51,535 bases of DNA, taken from the NCBI GenBank assembly GCA_036522275.1, contig DATDGC010000049.1:1-51535 (forward strand), read 5' to 3'. Source of the stretch: JAHFRG01 sp036522275 (GTDB taxonomy: Bacteria > Pseudomonadota > Gammaproteobacteria > Burkholderiales > JAHFRG01). Under the pieces are notes generated by a model. The model had not been told where the DNA came from, made no database searches, and saw only the letters and a program-made list of their open reading frames with translations. The position numbers and the translations under genes are program-made. Below are positions 31,196 through 38,665 of this stretch, piece after piece (position 1 is the stretch's first letter; each line of letters opens with the position of its first letter).

Positions 31196-31789
31196 CTAAA
31201 TCAGGAATGTCTCGCGGGCCGCGACCTCTGGCAGCATCGGCAGTTCGAGGTCAACCCAAATTGACGTGCGGAACGGAAAATACAGGTGAAACACGCGATC
31301 GAACGCCAGCACCTGCTCGACTTCGGCTCGCGTCAAACCTTCGAATAGGGAGTCATAAACCATGATCTCGGGCTCAACCAGCATGGCGCGCACGAACGCT
31401 GCGCATCGCAGCTCGAGATGCGACAGCCGCCCCGGGAGTTGTGCGCAAAGCTCTGCCCCGCTCCGCCCGCCGCCGATGCGGCGGAAAATCGAACCTGCAC
31501 GCGCGTCCAGTTCCTCAAGGCGCGTCTGGCCGTGGTAGGCAGAGGGAAGCACGAGGTTTTCCCAAACCTTGAGATTGCCGACAAAGCCGCCATCGGGTGG
31601 AACCACCGCAACGAGGTCCGACTCGGCGAAGCTTGCGACAAGGCTTTCCTGAAGCGCAGCGCTGCGGACCACCGCGCGATAAGTGAGACCTTCGCTGAGC
31701 ATGAGTGCAATGCGCTTCGGCGCGGCGCTATCCTTGTCGGCGATCGCGAGGGAGAACTTCCGGCCTTCGATGTTAATGCCCGCGCTCAT
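31196..31789 (-). CDS. Degenerate MlaF-like ABC ATPase without Walker A
   Basis: 197 residues, about 70 shorter than MlaF. The C-terminal two thirds still align with the family: LVAVVPPDGGFVGNLKVWENLVLP matches the Q-loop and following segment, and LPGRLSHLELRCAAFVRAMLVEPEIMVYDS, in pieces, matches the signature and Walker B. Every catalytic element is altered: no G-x4-GK[ST] anywhere, Q-loop Gln replaced by Pro, LSGG replaced by LPGR/LSHL, the Walker B Glu replaced by Ser (VYDSLFEGL), and no H-loop. The frame is open and uninterrupted and sits first in the Mla-like block, so it appears to be kept as a pseudo-ATPase. It could pair with an ATPase encoded elsewhere. Confidence 0.75.
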   Translation of the reverse strand: MSAGINIEGRKFSLAIADKDSAAPKRIALMLSEGLTYRAVVRSAALQESLVASFAESDLVAVVPPDGGFVGNLKVWENLVLPSAYHGQTRLEELDARAGSIFRRIGGGRSGAELCAQLPGRLSHLELRCAAFVRAMLVEPEIMVYDSLFEGLTRAEVEQVLAFDRVFHLYFPFRTSIWVDLELPMLPEVAARETFLI

Positions 31790-31832
31790 GGTTGCGCCGC
31801 GATCCCCGCGCGCCGTTAGGCCGTGTTTCTTC

Positions 31833-32084
31833 TTATCCCTTGTTCCCCGGGCATTTCTTTTCGAGGATGCTGCTCAACACCAGAAGAGTTACCGGCCAAA
31901 GTCCTACAAAGATTCCCCACCGTTCCGCGTGAGCTTCCCTTAAGACCGCTTGCAGCGCAGGGTCAGCGATACTGCCCACGACCTGCCTTCCCATTTCAAG
32001 ATTCGCACCGAAATACCACACCAACCACGACAGCGGGATGGAAACAATACCCAGCCAAAACACGACTTGACACAAGGTTTTCAT
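31833..32084 (-). CDS. Small two-helix membrane protein
   Basis: The ATG at 32084 has an ideal AAAAGGAGGAAGAT in front of it; a longer frame from 32120 would include that site as codons. 83 residues with helices at about 7-26 (VVFWLGIVSIPLSWLVWYFG) and 58-74 (GIFVGLWPVTLLVLSS), and a Lys-rich C terminus. No family assigned. It is 43 bases before the pseudo-ATPase gene and may be the first gene of that operon. Confidence 0.65.
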   Translation of the reverse strand: MKTLCQVVFWLGIVSIPLSWLVWYFGANLEMGRQVVGSIADPALQAVLREAHAERWGIFVGLWPVTLLVLSSILEKKCPGNKG

Positions 32085-32191
32085 ATCTTCCTCCTTTTGC
32101 AGTACATACTGTAATCCCATGTTCTGCTGCTCGCAATATCCCTCAAGGACAGCCCTCTGCTTTTTTTCTTATCTCTGTTAATAAGAACTAG

Positions 32192-32212
32192 ACGGCCTAA
32201 AAGCCGTTTTTT
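32192..32212 (+). terminator. Terminator-like hairpin facing plus
   Basis: ACGGC (32192-32196) / GCCGT (32203-32207) with CTAAAA loop and a T6 tail. No plus-strand gene ends here; the nearest plus-strand gene upstream is over 9 kb away. It may end antisense transcription or be a relic. The rest of 32085-32457 shows no gene. Confidence 0.4.
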
Positions 32213-32457
32213 AAATACGGCCATTGCAACGCACGGCCTCATCTTACAGCTAAATCTAATGTTTTATTCAATTGGGATTATTAAAAGAAATGGGCAAATG
32301 CCGCAAGAGGAAGAAAAAATGGTGTCTGACCCCTGGTATTCACGTCGGGGGACGGGTCAATCTGTCAACCCAAACGTCTCCAGGCCGTTAATCGCAATGG
32401 TGCATAATAAAGCGCCAGAAGATAGGCAATCCAATTGACAATTTTCAGGAGACAAAA

Positions 32458-32739
32458 ATGTTGAAACATATGGTTTTCATGCTTAGCACTGTTTTCGCGC
32501 TTGCACTTTTGCCGGCCGCCTTCTCTGCCGACCAGGGAACACAAACTACGACACCTGCCAAGCCGGAGAAAGGCGAGCGCCACCCCGAAATGAAGCACGC
32601 ACTGCATGCACTTGAGCGCGCCAAAGGCGACCTGGAACATGCCGCACATGATTTTGGCGGTCATCGTGCAAAAGCGCTTCAGTTGACCGAACAGGCGATT
32701 CAGGAAGTAAAGGCCGGGCTTGCTTACGACAAGAAATAA
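32458..32739 (+). CDS. Small secreted helical protein
   Basis: 93 residues with a signal peptide (MLKHMVFMLSTVFALALLPAAFSA). The mature part is one or two amphipathic helices: HPEMKHALHALERAKGDLEHA, then HDFGGHRAKALQLTEQAIQEV. Six histidines fall on helix faces, so metal or heme binding is possible but unproven. AGGAGA lies 8 bases before the ATG. It precedes another small secreted His-rich protein by 54 bases. Confidence 0.7.
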   Translation: MLKHMVFMLSTVFALALLPAAFSADQGTQTTTPAKPEKGERHPEMKHALHALERAKGDLEHAAHDFGGHRAKALQLTEQAIQEVKAGLAYDKK

Positions 32740-32793
32740 TAACGTAGAAAGTCAATATTAAGATCCAGAATTAATCCACACAAGGAGATAGTC

Positions 32794-33087
32794 ATGAAGA
32801 AAGCTTTATGTGCTGTGCTCGCAATGCTTGTATCCGCCACCATACTTGCCGATCAGAAGCAACCGCAAACTGAGCAAAAAGGCGATACAGCTCAGAAGTT
32901 TCAGGAGCATAAGCAACACATGCTGGAGCGCATTGATCACAGGATTGCGGCGCTTCAAAAAGCCAGGAGCTGCGTCGCACAGGCTCAGAATAAGGATGCA
33001 GTTAAGGCTTGCCGTCCCGAGCATGAACATGAAGGTGACCACGATGGTGATCATCATGACCATGATCGGAGTAAGAGCGACCGCTAG
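32794..33087 (+). CDS. Small secreted protein with His/Asp-rich tail
   Basis: 97 residues. Signal peptide (MKKALCAVLAMLVSATILA), a helical middle (HKQHMLERIDHRIAALQKARSCV) with two cysteines about 19 residues apart (C60 and C77 approximately), and a metal-binding type tail HEHEGDHDGDHHDHD. Such tails bind Zn, Ni, Co or Cu in other proteins. AAGGAG precedes the ATG. With the 32458 gene it forms a pair of small periplasmic proteins, perhaps for metal buffering; this is inference. Confidence 0.7.
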   Translation: MKKALCAVLAMLVSATILADQKQPQTEQKGDTAQKFQEHKQHMLERIDHRIAALQKARSCVAQAQNKDAVKACRPEHEHEGDHDGDHHDHDRSKSDR

Positions 33088-33134
33088 TATTTAAGTTCAC
33101 GAGGCTTTTCAGCCCGAGTCGTGCGGCCGGTCCT

Positions 33135-33908
33135 TCAGTCCGCGAACTCGAACTCCGCAACGAGCACGTGGTGGTCTGAAGCGGGGGTCGGCTTCACTGC
33201 GTGGCGCACCGGGTGCAAGTGGCGGCTGTAGAAAATATGGTCGAGCACGTAGGGGCGCCGGCGCCAGGTCACCTCTTTCGTCTGCACTGCCTTATAACCG
33301 GCATCTGCAAACTGCTGCACTAATGATTCGTGCTTGCTGACGTTGAAATCCCCCCCGAGCAGCGTGGGGCCCTCCGAAGCGCGCAGCTGCTCAAGGACCA
33401 TCTTGCGCTGACCGTCTTGTTCTTCGGCAGACGGATTGAGCATGAAGAACGCCAGCAGGTGCGTATTGAAGATCTTGAGCTCGTGGCCGTCGAGCGTGGT
33501 CTTTGCGCCGAGGAGCAGGCGGTTGGTGGGCGTTCTTTTATGGCCGTGAAATTCGAACTCGATCGCCGGCGACGGCAGGTCTATCGACAGGGTGTCGCGT
33601 AACGGCGTCTTCGAGAAAATGGCCAAGCCGATGCCGAAAGGCAGCTCGCGCGGATCGATTTTTCTCCACGAGAAATATCCGTCGTAGCCGCTGAATGCTG
33701 CCCGCAGTTTCGTGTAATTGGGCGGAGGGTTGTGCTGCACGCCGAGGGGCGTCACCTGCTCCACCTCCTGCAGCAGCACGATGTCAGCGTCATGGCTGCG
33801 AATTTCAGCGATGGTGAGGTCGAGGCTGACGGGGGCGTGGTCGGGATAGGCATCATCCCAACGCTGCCCGAATTGCATGTTGAACTGCAGGACTTTGAAC
33901 GTGCCCAT
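33135..33908 (-). CDS. Endonuclease/exonuclease/phosphatase (EEP) family hydrolase
   Basis: 257 residues with the EEP landmarks in order: LQFNMQFGQRW, IVLLQEVEQV (catalytic Glu), LLGGDFNVSKHESL (Asp/Asn), VLDHIFYS and ASDHHVLVAEF (terminal Asp-His pair). The fold hydrolyses phosphodiester or phosphomonoester bonds with Mg2+. No signal peptide is present, so it is probably cytoplasmic. The substrate (DNA, RNA, lipid headgroup or inositol phosphate) is not predictable. Single gene, convergent with the His-rich protein gene. Confidence 0.85.
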   Translation of the reverse strand: MGTFKVLQFNMQFGQRWDDAYPDHAPVSLDLTIAEIRSHDADIVLLQEVEQVTPLGVQHNPPPNYTKLRAAFSGYDGYFSWRKIDPRELPFGIGLAIFSKTPLRDTLSIDLPSPAIEFEFHGHKRTPTNRLLLGAKTTLDGHELKIFNTHLLAFFMLNPSAEEQDGQRKMVLEQLRASEGPTLLGGDFNVSKHESLVQQFADAGYKAVQTKEVTWRRRPYVLDHIFYSRHLHPVRHAVKPTPASDHHVLVAEFEFAD

Positions 33909-33975
33909 ACTGGTTACGGGATTCTAACCGGTTTGGGCAACCTTGGGCAATCTTAGCTGATTTAGCAGATGCCTG

Positions 33976-34233
33976 TTAACGCTCCCTGCCCGCCTCGTGC
34001 ATGGTTTTTTGGATGGGCGAGAGCAGGTATTCCAGAACGGTACGGCTGCCGAGATTGATTTCGGCGTTCACCTGCATGCCCGGGCCCAACTGGTATCTTG
34101 CGCCGTCCCGCTCAATATACGGCGCTTTCAGAGACACAATGGTGCAAAAGCCGCTTTGCCCTGAGTTGTCGCCGCCCGGATTATTTTTGTCGGATTTCGC
34201 CGCCGGCGCCTCGCTCGCATCCGGCAATTCCAT
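33976..34233 (-). pseudogene. HlyD 3' end, displaced fragment
   Basis: The last 80 or so codons of an HlyD-type adaptor (SEAPAAKSDKNN...TIVSLKAPYIERDG...QKTMHEAGRER-stop). It matches the end of the complete hlyD gene at 37248-37497 at roughly 85% of bases by eye, and both end with the same codons. No upstream hlyD sequence is present: at about 34226 the match stops and the DedA gene follows. The open frame begins with an ATG formed at the junction and is probably not functional. Confidence 0.75.
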
Positions 34234-34246
34234 ATGTCTTTCCCGT

Positions 34247-34801
34247 TCACTTATTCCGGAACCGATACGTAAGCCATATTGCTATCCCTATCAGCGCAAT
34301 CACCCCCAGCGCTATTTCTTCATAGTGCTTCAGGTTGGTCAGCATCAGTTGTAATACCTCGCCAAAGAGATATCCCGCGCTGCTGAACATCACTGCCCAT
34401 ATTGCGGCGCTGATAATGTTCAATCCCACATACTTCAGAGCGGGCACTCCGCTCATGCCAATGACTATTGGACCGACGATGCGCAGCCCATAGAGAAACC
34501 GCATAACAAGAATGACGGGCGTGTGGTGCCGTGCAAGAAGCGCGTCAACCTTGTTTGCGCGCACACGGAGCATGGGAAACCGTTGTAATATCCGCCGTCC
34601 GTGCCGGCGACCGAGGAAGAAATAAAGCTGGTCGCCAAAAAGACTGCCAAAAAAAGCCGCCAGCATGACCCAAGGAAGCGCCAGATAGCCGCTATGAGCG
34701 GCGAAACCAGCCATGACAAGCACAGTCTCTCCTTCGAGAAACGTGGCGGCAAAAACCCCATAGTAGCCGTAGTTTTCGACCAGGGATTGAAGCGTTGTCA
34801 T
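34247..34801 (-). CDS. DedA-family membrane protein
   Basis: 184 residues. DedA landmarks: E24 in FLEGETVLVMAGF, FGSLFGDQLYFFLGRRHGRR, and RFLYGLRIVGPIVIGMSGV (the Arg/Gly-rich segment of the second re-entrant region). Four to five membrane helices. DedA proteins act in lipid carrier (undecaprenyl-phosphate, phosphatidylethanolamine) flipping and proton-dependent membrane homeostasis. It lies between the displaced hlyD end and the M28 peptidase, inside the segment bracketed by two hlyD 3' ends. Confidence 0.9.
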   Translation of the reverse strand: MTTLQSLVENYGYYGVFAATFLEGETVLVMAGFAAHSGYLALPWVMLAAFFGSLFGDQLYFFLGRRHGRRILQRFPMLRVRANKVDALLARHHTPVILVMRFLYGLRIVGPIVIGMSGVPALKYVGLNIISAAIWAVMFSSAGYLFGEVLQLMLTNLKHYEEIALGVIALIGIAIWLTYRFRNK

Positions 34802-34886
34802 GGCAAATATAAGGGGCCGGTATTAAATTATAATTTACCTCAAAACCCAAACTTGCATCATTACCGCTGATTCCAGTGGTGCCGGA

Positions 34887-35798
34887 TTACTCTTCTCCGG
34901 CAAGCGCCGCAATTGCCTTCGCTAAACCCTGGACAACGCGCGTCATCTCGGCATAGCGGATTTTATCGGGGGTATCTGAGGCACGGTGGTAGTGGGGATA
35001 ACGGTAGAACGCGGTGTCGGTCACCATCACCGCCGGATAACCCGCGCGCCAGAAGGACAGGTGATCGCTCCAGGCCACCCCCGGCACGAACGCGGGACTC
35101 GCGAGATGTTCCGCGGGAAAGTCGGAATGCTTTCTGAATGCCGCGGCGGTTTCGTGCAGCGCGTGGCGCGACCTGATATTTGACACGAAGCCGATGAAGT
35201 TGCCACGGTCTGGATAGAACCATCGCATAAACGGAGGGTAGACCTGGCTGCCCGGCTCGTCCGAATAGCAGCCGAGCATCTCTAGCGAAAGCATCACCCG
35301 GATATTATCGCCGCGCCGCCGTGCCGCTTCGGCATAGACCTTGCTCCCCATCTCGCCGAAAAAAAAGAATGGCGCTTCTTCGTTCACGAACGCGACCAGC
35401 TTTATCGTCCGCGCCGGATGCGCGCCTCGCAATAGCCGGGCAATCTCAATCACCCCCGCAACGCCGCTTGCATTATCATCCGCCCCCGGGCTGCCTGGCA
35501 CTGTGTCGTAGTGCGCGCCGGCGATTATAATTTCGCCGTTTCGCAATTTCCCCGGAACAACGACTTCAATGTTGTCGCAGCTCATCCCCTCCGCCAGGTA
35601 GGACTGTATTGCAACTTCATAGCCAAGCTCAGCGAACTCGCCGCGGATATAGTCGGCCGCGGCGCGCAGCGCTTCAGGCCGCCACACGTTGCGCTCCCCG
35701 ATGTCCCCGGCAAGTCTTTGGACATGATGGCGCAGCCGATCGGCGAGCACGCTGCCGTTTTCAGCGAACTCAGAAGAGAACAAATTCGTAGGAGACAT
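34887..35798 (-). CDS. M28-family metallopeptidase
   Basis: 303 residues, no signal peptide. Zinc-site motifs: GAHYDTVPGSPGADDNASG (H96 and the D107/D108 pair), VNEE (E140/E141), SLEMLG and the C-terminal HYHRASDTPDK (His ligand). This is the M28 aminopeptidase/carboxypeptidase core with two Zn ions. The lack of an export signal suggests a cytoplasmic peptidase or a glutaminyl-cyclase-like relative. FFFFGEMGSKVYAEAARR is in the usual position after the Glu pair. Upstream is an AbiE-like pair on the same strand, about 100 bases away. Confidence 0.88.
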   Translation of the reverse strand: MSPTNLFSSEFAENGSVLADRLRHHVQRLAGDIGERNVWRPEALRAAADYIRGEFAELGYEVAIQSYLAEGMSCDNIEVVVPGKLRNGEIIIAGAHYDTVPGSPGADDNASGVAGVIEIARLLRGAHPARTIKLVAFVNEEAPFFFFGEMGSKVYAEAARRRGDNIRVMLSLEMLGCYSDEPGSQVYPPFMRWFYPDRGNFIGFVSNIRSRHALHETAAAFRKHSDFPAEHLASPAFVPGVAWSDHLSFWRAGYPAVMVTDTAFYRYPHYHRASDTPDKIRYAEMTRVVQGLAKAIAALAGEE

Positions 35799-35899
35799 TT
35801 ATTTCCTTGCAGGAACTCCAGATTCGCGGCGGATGCGCCGCGGAAAAGTTACACTGACCCTATTTATTCAGCTCGCGGTCGGTATCCCACGATGCTTAG

Positions 35900-36502
35900 C
35901 TAGGCATTCCTGGTGTGATCTGAGCGCTGGAGTGCCTTGATGTCATCGCACGCAAGCTTGATAGATGTGCGTACGGGGCTCGGATCGCCAACATAGCCGT
36001 GGAGGGCTTCTTCGGCACGTTGCTTTAGCTCGCTTGCCGTGATGAGACCGTCGCGCGCGAGTTGTCGAATATCTTCGCGATCGATCTCCGAAAATCTCGC
36101 CAGTTTGGAAACAGCTAGGTCTATCGGCTGCAGAACGAATACATCAACTCCCCCCACTTTGTTTAAGGGCAGGCGCATTGCATTGTCGTGAGCGTCTTCG
36201 TGGAGTAAACCATATGTTTCGTTGTAATTCGTATCGAAATATACCGACCTCGCTGTACCTTTAGCATCCCGATAAATTACCGCTGAATCTGAGGGCAAAA
36301 AGAGTTTCCTATCAAAGACGGCATCTACGTCGTCAGACATTCGAGCGCCGGTATAAAAGTGCATTGCGGCGCCACCGGCAAGATACATTTTAATAGGCTC
36401 TTTTGAAGTCGCTTTTGCTGAGGTTAAAAGTTTCTTAACCAGACTTCTAAATGCCTCGACGTAAGCGGGATCTACTCGCTTACTTATACTCAGCTCTCTC
36501 AT
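35900..36502 (-). CDS. Nucleotidyltransferase-like protein (AbiEii-type toxin candidate)
   Basis: The ATG at 36502 is chosen; GGGAG lies 10 bases upstream and the frame before it overlaps the regulator gene. 200 residues. MYLAGGAAMHFYTG followed by SDDVDAVF gives the nucleotidyltransferase signature (GG ... D-x-D). LQPIDLAVSKLARFSEIDREDI is the conserved later block of DUF6036/AbiEii-like proteins. Such proteins can act as type IV toxins that modify tRNA, or as aminoglycoside-type transferases. It overlaps the HTH gene by 23 bases, and a self-complementary operator precedes the pair. The toxin role is inferred from arrangement. Confidence 0.75.
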   Translation of the reverse strand: MRELSISKRVDPAYVEAFRSLVKKLLTSAKATSKEPIKMYLAGGAAMHFYTGARMSDDVDAVFDRKLFLPSDSAVIYRDAKGTARSVYFDTNYNETYGLLHEDAHDNAMRLPLNKVGGVDVFVLQPIDLAVSKLARFSEIDREDIRQLARDGLITASELKQRAEEALHGYVGDPSPVRTSIKLACDDIKALQRSDHTRNA

Positions 36503-37079
36503 ACGTTCGCCGCTCCCTATCAACCATTGAAAAGAGCCTTGGAAAATTCGGCCGATTGGCCAGATACCATGCCTCGTATTGTTCCGGCCTGCTTGACCCA
36601 GAACAAAGCGATTCGGCAAGAGCAAGGTATGCTCCTCGGTCGAACCCCTTGTGCCCGGCGAGCGAGACCGCCAGACCCGCCAAGAACTTTGAATCACCAA
36701 ATCGCCGCCACAGTTGGTCGTCCGGCGGAATGTATGCGCACAGATTGACAAGCGCCGATTCCGCATTTCGATCCGACGGCATCGCCTTAAACTGAACACC
36801 TTGAAGGTCAAGCGCTGTAACCGCAGCTAAAAGTAGTCTCACGAACGGCTCCTGGCGTCGCAGTCTATGAACCACTCGATTGCCCTTCGTCGTCCTGCTC
36901 AATGCTCCTAAAGCAACTAGCCGGTCTAGCTCTCTTTTAAGCGACGAAAGAGATAGACCAGCTCCGCGCGAAAGCTCGCGGACTGGCACACCCGCATCAG
37001 GACCTGACCGAAGTGCTTGGAGGAGCCGACCTCTGGCAGGACCCGTTAGTTGATCAAGTCTAAAAGTTAATTGGGTCAT
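36480..37079 (-). CDS. Winged-helix regulator of the AbiE-like pair (antitoxin candidate)
   Basis: The ATG at 37079 is preferred over the TTG at 37115, because the latter is the -35 hexamer of the promoter. 199 residues. An N-terminal winged helix (about 6-70; RGRLLQALRS, PVRELSRGAGLSLSSLKRELDRLVALGAL in pieces) is followed by an Arg-rich helical C-terminal domain (QEPFVRLLLAAVTALDLQG..., QYEAWYLANRPNFPRLFSM). In AbiE systems the regulator binds inverted repeats in its own promoter; here such a repeat exists at 37089-37107. The likely transcription start is within a base or two of the ATG, so the mRNA may be leaderless. Confidence 0.75.
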   Translation of the reverse strand: MTQLTFRLDQLTGPARGRLLQALRSGPDAGVPVRELSRGAGLSLSSLKRELDRLVALGALSRTTKGNRVVHRLRRQEPFVRLLLAAVTALDLQGVQFKAMPSDRNAESALVNLCAYIPPDDQLWRRFGDSKFLAGLAVSLAGHKGFDRGAYLALAESLCSGSSRPEQYEAWYLANRPNFPRLFSMVDRERRTYERAEYK

Positions 37080-37115
37080 GTGACGTACTGTACCAATAAT
37101 TGGTACATCTGTCAA
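37080..37115 (-). promoter_or_regulatory. Promoter with embedded palindromic operator, AbiE-like pair
   Basis: On the minus strand, -35 TTGACA (37115-37110), a 17-base spacer, then -10 TACAGT (37092-37087). The 19-base perfect palindrome TGTACCAATAATTGGTACA (37089-37107) fills the spacer and overlaps the -10, the usual place for an autorepressor. Seven bases separate the -10 from the ATG at 37079. Confidence 0.8.
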
Positions 37116-37247
37116 ATATATTAACTATATGATTATTATATATTAATAATTATAATCTATGGAAAATAAAGGGGACGCACACCTTTTCTAGTACTTCAAA
37201 CGCCCGGCTTTCTTCGGTCACCCGCGAATATGAACGGCTGCTTTGGC

Positions 37248-38618
37248 TTAGCGCTCGCGCCCCGCCTCGTGCATGGTTTTTTGGATGGGCGAAAGCAGGT
37301 ACTCAAGGACGGTGCGGCTGCCCAAATTGATTTCGGCGGAAACTTGCATGCCCGCGCTCAGCTGGTGTTTTGCGCCGTCCCGCTCAAGATACGGCGCTTT
37401 CAGCGACACAATGGTGCGAAAGCCGCTCTGTGCTAAATTATCACTACCCGGATTATTCTTGTCGGATTTTGTCGCCGGCGCCTCGCTCGCATCCGGGCTG
37501 ACTTGCAATATTTCCCCCTGCACCATGCCGTACTGCTGAAACGGATAAGCCGTGAATTTCAATTTCACCGGCTGCCTCGGCCGCACAAAACCTGCGTCCA
37601 GATTGGTGACCCACACTTCCGCCTGCATCGGGTCATTGTGCGGAATCAATGTGAGCAGCACCGTGCCAGGAGAAACCACGCTGCCTACGGTATGCGTGGC
37701 GAGGTCTTTGACTATGCCGTCTTGCGGAGCCCGAAGTTCCAAGAGCGCATGCCTGTGGGATTGCTTTTCCCAGTCCTGCTGCAGTTTCTCATACTGCCCC
37801 TGCGCTTCCACTTGCTCGTTTTGCAACTGGCTGCGGTAAGTGGAAGTAATCTGCGCAATCTTTTTTTCCGATTGCGAGATACTGGCTTTCAGGCTCGCCA
37901 CGTTGTAATTTTGCGCGCGCAGGTCTTGTTCCTTCTCGATGCGGTCGCGGCTTTTTTCCAGGGCCATGAGCTTGGTGGCGTAGCCGTCTTTGGCCAGCTT
38001 CGCAAAGGCCTCTTCCTGCTGGCGGTACGCGGGCAGCGTCTGACTAAGCTTGTCCTGAATTTCCACGGCGCTGGATAAATCCTCCTTGGCCTTGCGCAAC
38101 GCAGCCTGCTCTTGCTGCAAGCCGTCCAAATAAGCCTGGCGGCGCTCGCGGTACTGCGCTTCCACTTTGGCAAACAGTGCTGGCGAATCGCCAGCTTCCT
38201 TCTTGAGCGGAGCGCCTGAGAGCTCGGCTTCAATGCGCCGCAATTGAAGGCTCTTCAGCGCCAGCTCGCTTTGCAGGGTCTTGTTCTCCGCTTCGGAGAT
38301 ACTGGTATCCATGCGTATCAGCACTTGTCCTTCACGGACTTCATCGCCCTCCTTCACCAAAAGTTCCTTGACGATTCCCGAGTCGGCGGGCTGCACGACC
38401 TTGAGAAAGCTTTGTGGCACCAGCTTGCCGTGGGCCACGGCGATGATGTCGAGGCGGCCGAAAATCGCCCACAGCAGCATCACGCCGAACAAAACCAGCA
38501 CGGTATAGAGCACCAGCCTGGGCAAAGGTGAAGGCGGCTGGTGCTGCGCGCGCAGGATGGCCGGCGCAAAATCCAGCGCATCAGCTTGAAGCTTAGTAAT
38601 CCTCTGCAGCATTCTCAT
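37248..38618 (-). CDS. HlyD-family adaptor of type I secretion
   Basis: 456 residues, full length. Cytoplasmic start, a membrane helix (about 34-54; LVLYTVLVLFGVMLLWAIFG), first lipoyl half (VVQPADSGIVKELLVKEGDEVREGQVLIRMD in pieces), a long coiled hairpin (about 105-290), second lipoyl half (ELRAPQDGIVKDLATHTVGSVVSPGTVLLTLIP in pieces), and a beta-barrel domain ending LEYLLSPIQKTMHEAGRER. It would link the ABC exporter at 49286 to a TolC-like channel. It is separated from the RTX gene by a structured repeat and a higBA pair on the other strand. Its 3' 250 bases are duplicated at 33976. A loop SPDASEAPATKSDKNNPG interrupts the barrel. Confidence 0.9.
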   Translation of the reverse strand: MRMLQRITKLQADALDFAPAILRAQHQPPSPLPRLVLYTVLVLFGVMLLWAIFGRLDIIAVAHGKLVPQSFLKVVQPADSGIVKELLVKEGDEVREGQVLIRMDTSISEAENKTLQSELALKSLQLRRIEAELSGAPLKKEAGDSPALFAKVEAQYRERRQAYLDGLQQEQAALRKAKEDLSSAVEIQDKLSQTLPAYRQQEEAFAKLAKDGYATKLMALEKSRDRIEKEQDLRAQNYNVASLKASISQSEKKIAQITSTYRSQLQNEQVEAQGQYEKLQQDWEKQSHRHALLELRAPQDGIVKDLATHTVGSVVSPGTVLLTLIPHNDPMQAEVWVTNLDAGFVRPRQPVKLKFTAYPFQQYGMVQGEILQVSPDASEAPATKSDKNNPGSDNLAQSGFRTIVSLKAPYLERDGAKHQLSAGMQVSAEINLGSRTVLEYLLSPIQKTMHEAGRER

Positions 38619-38665
38619 CTTCGTTTCCCTTACCCTTCCTCTCTTTCACCATTGCATTTTGCAAT

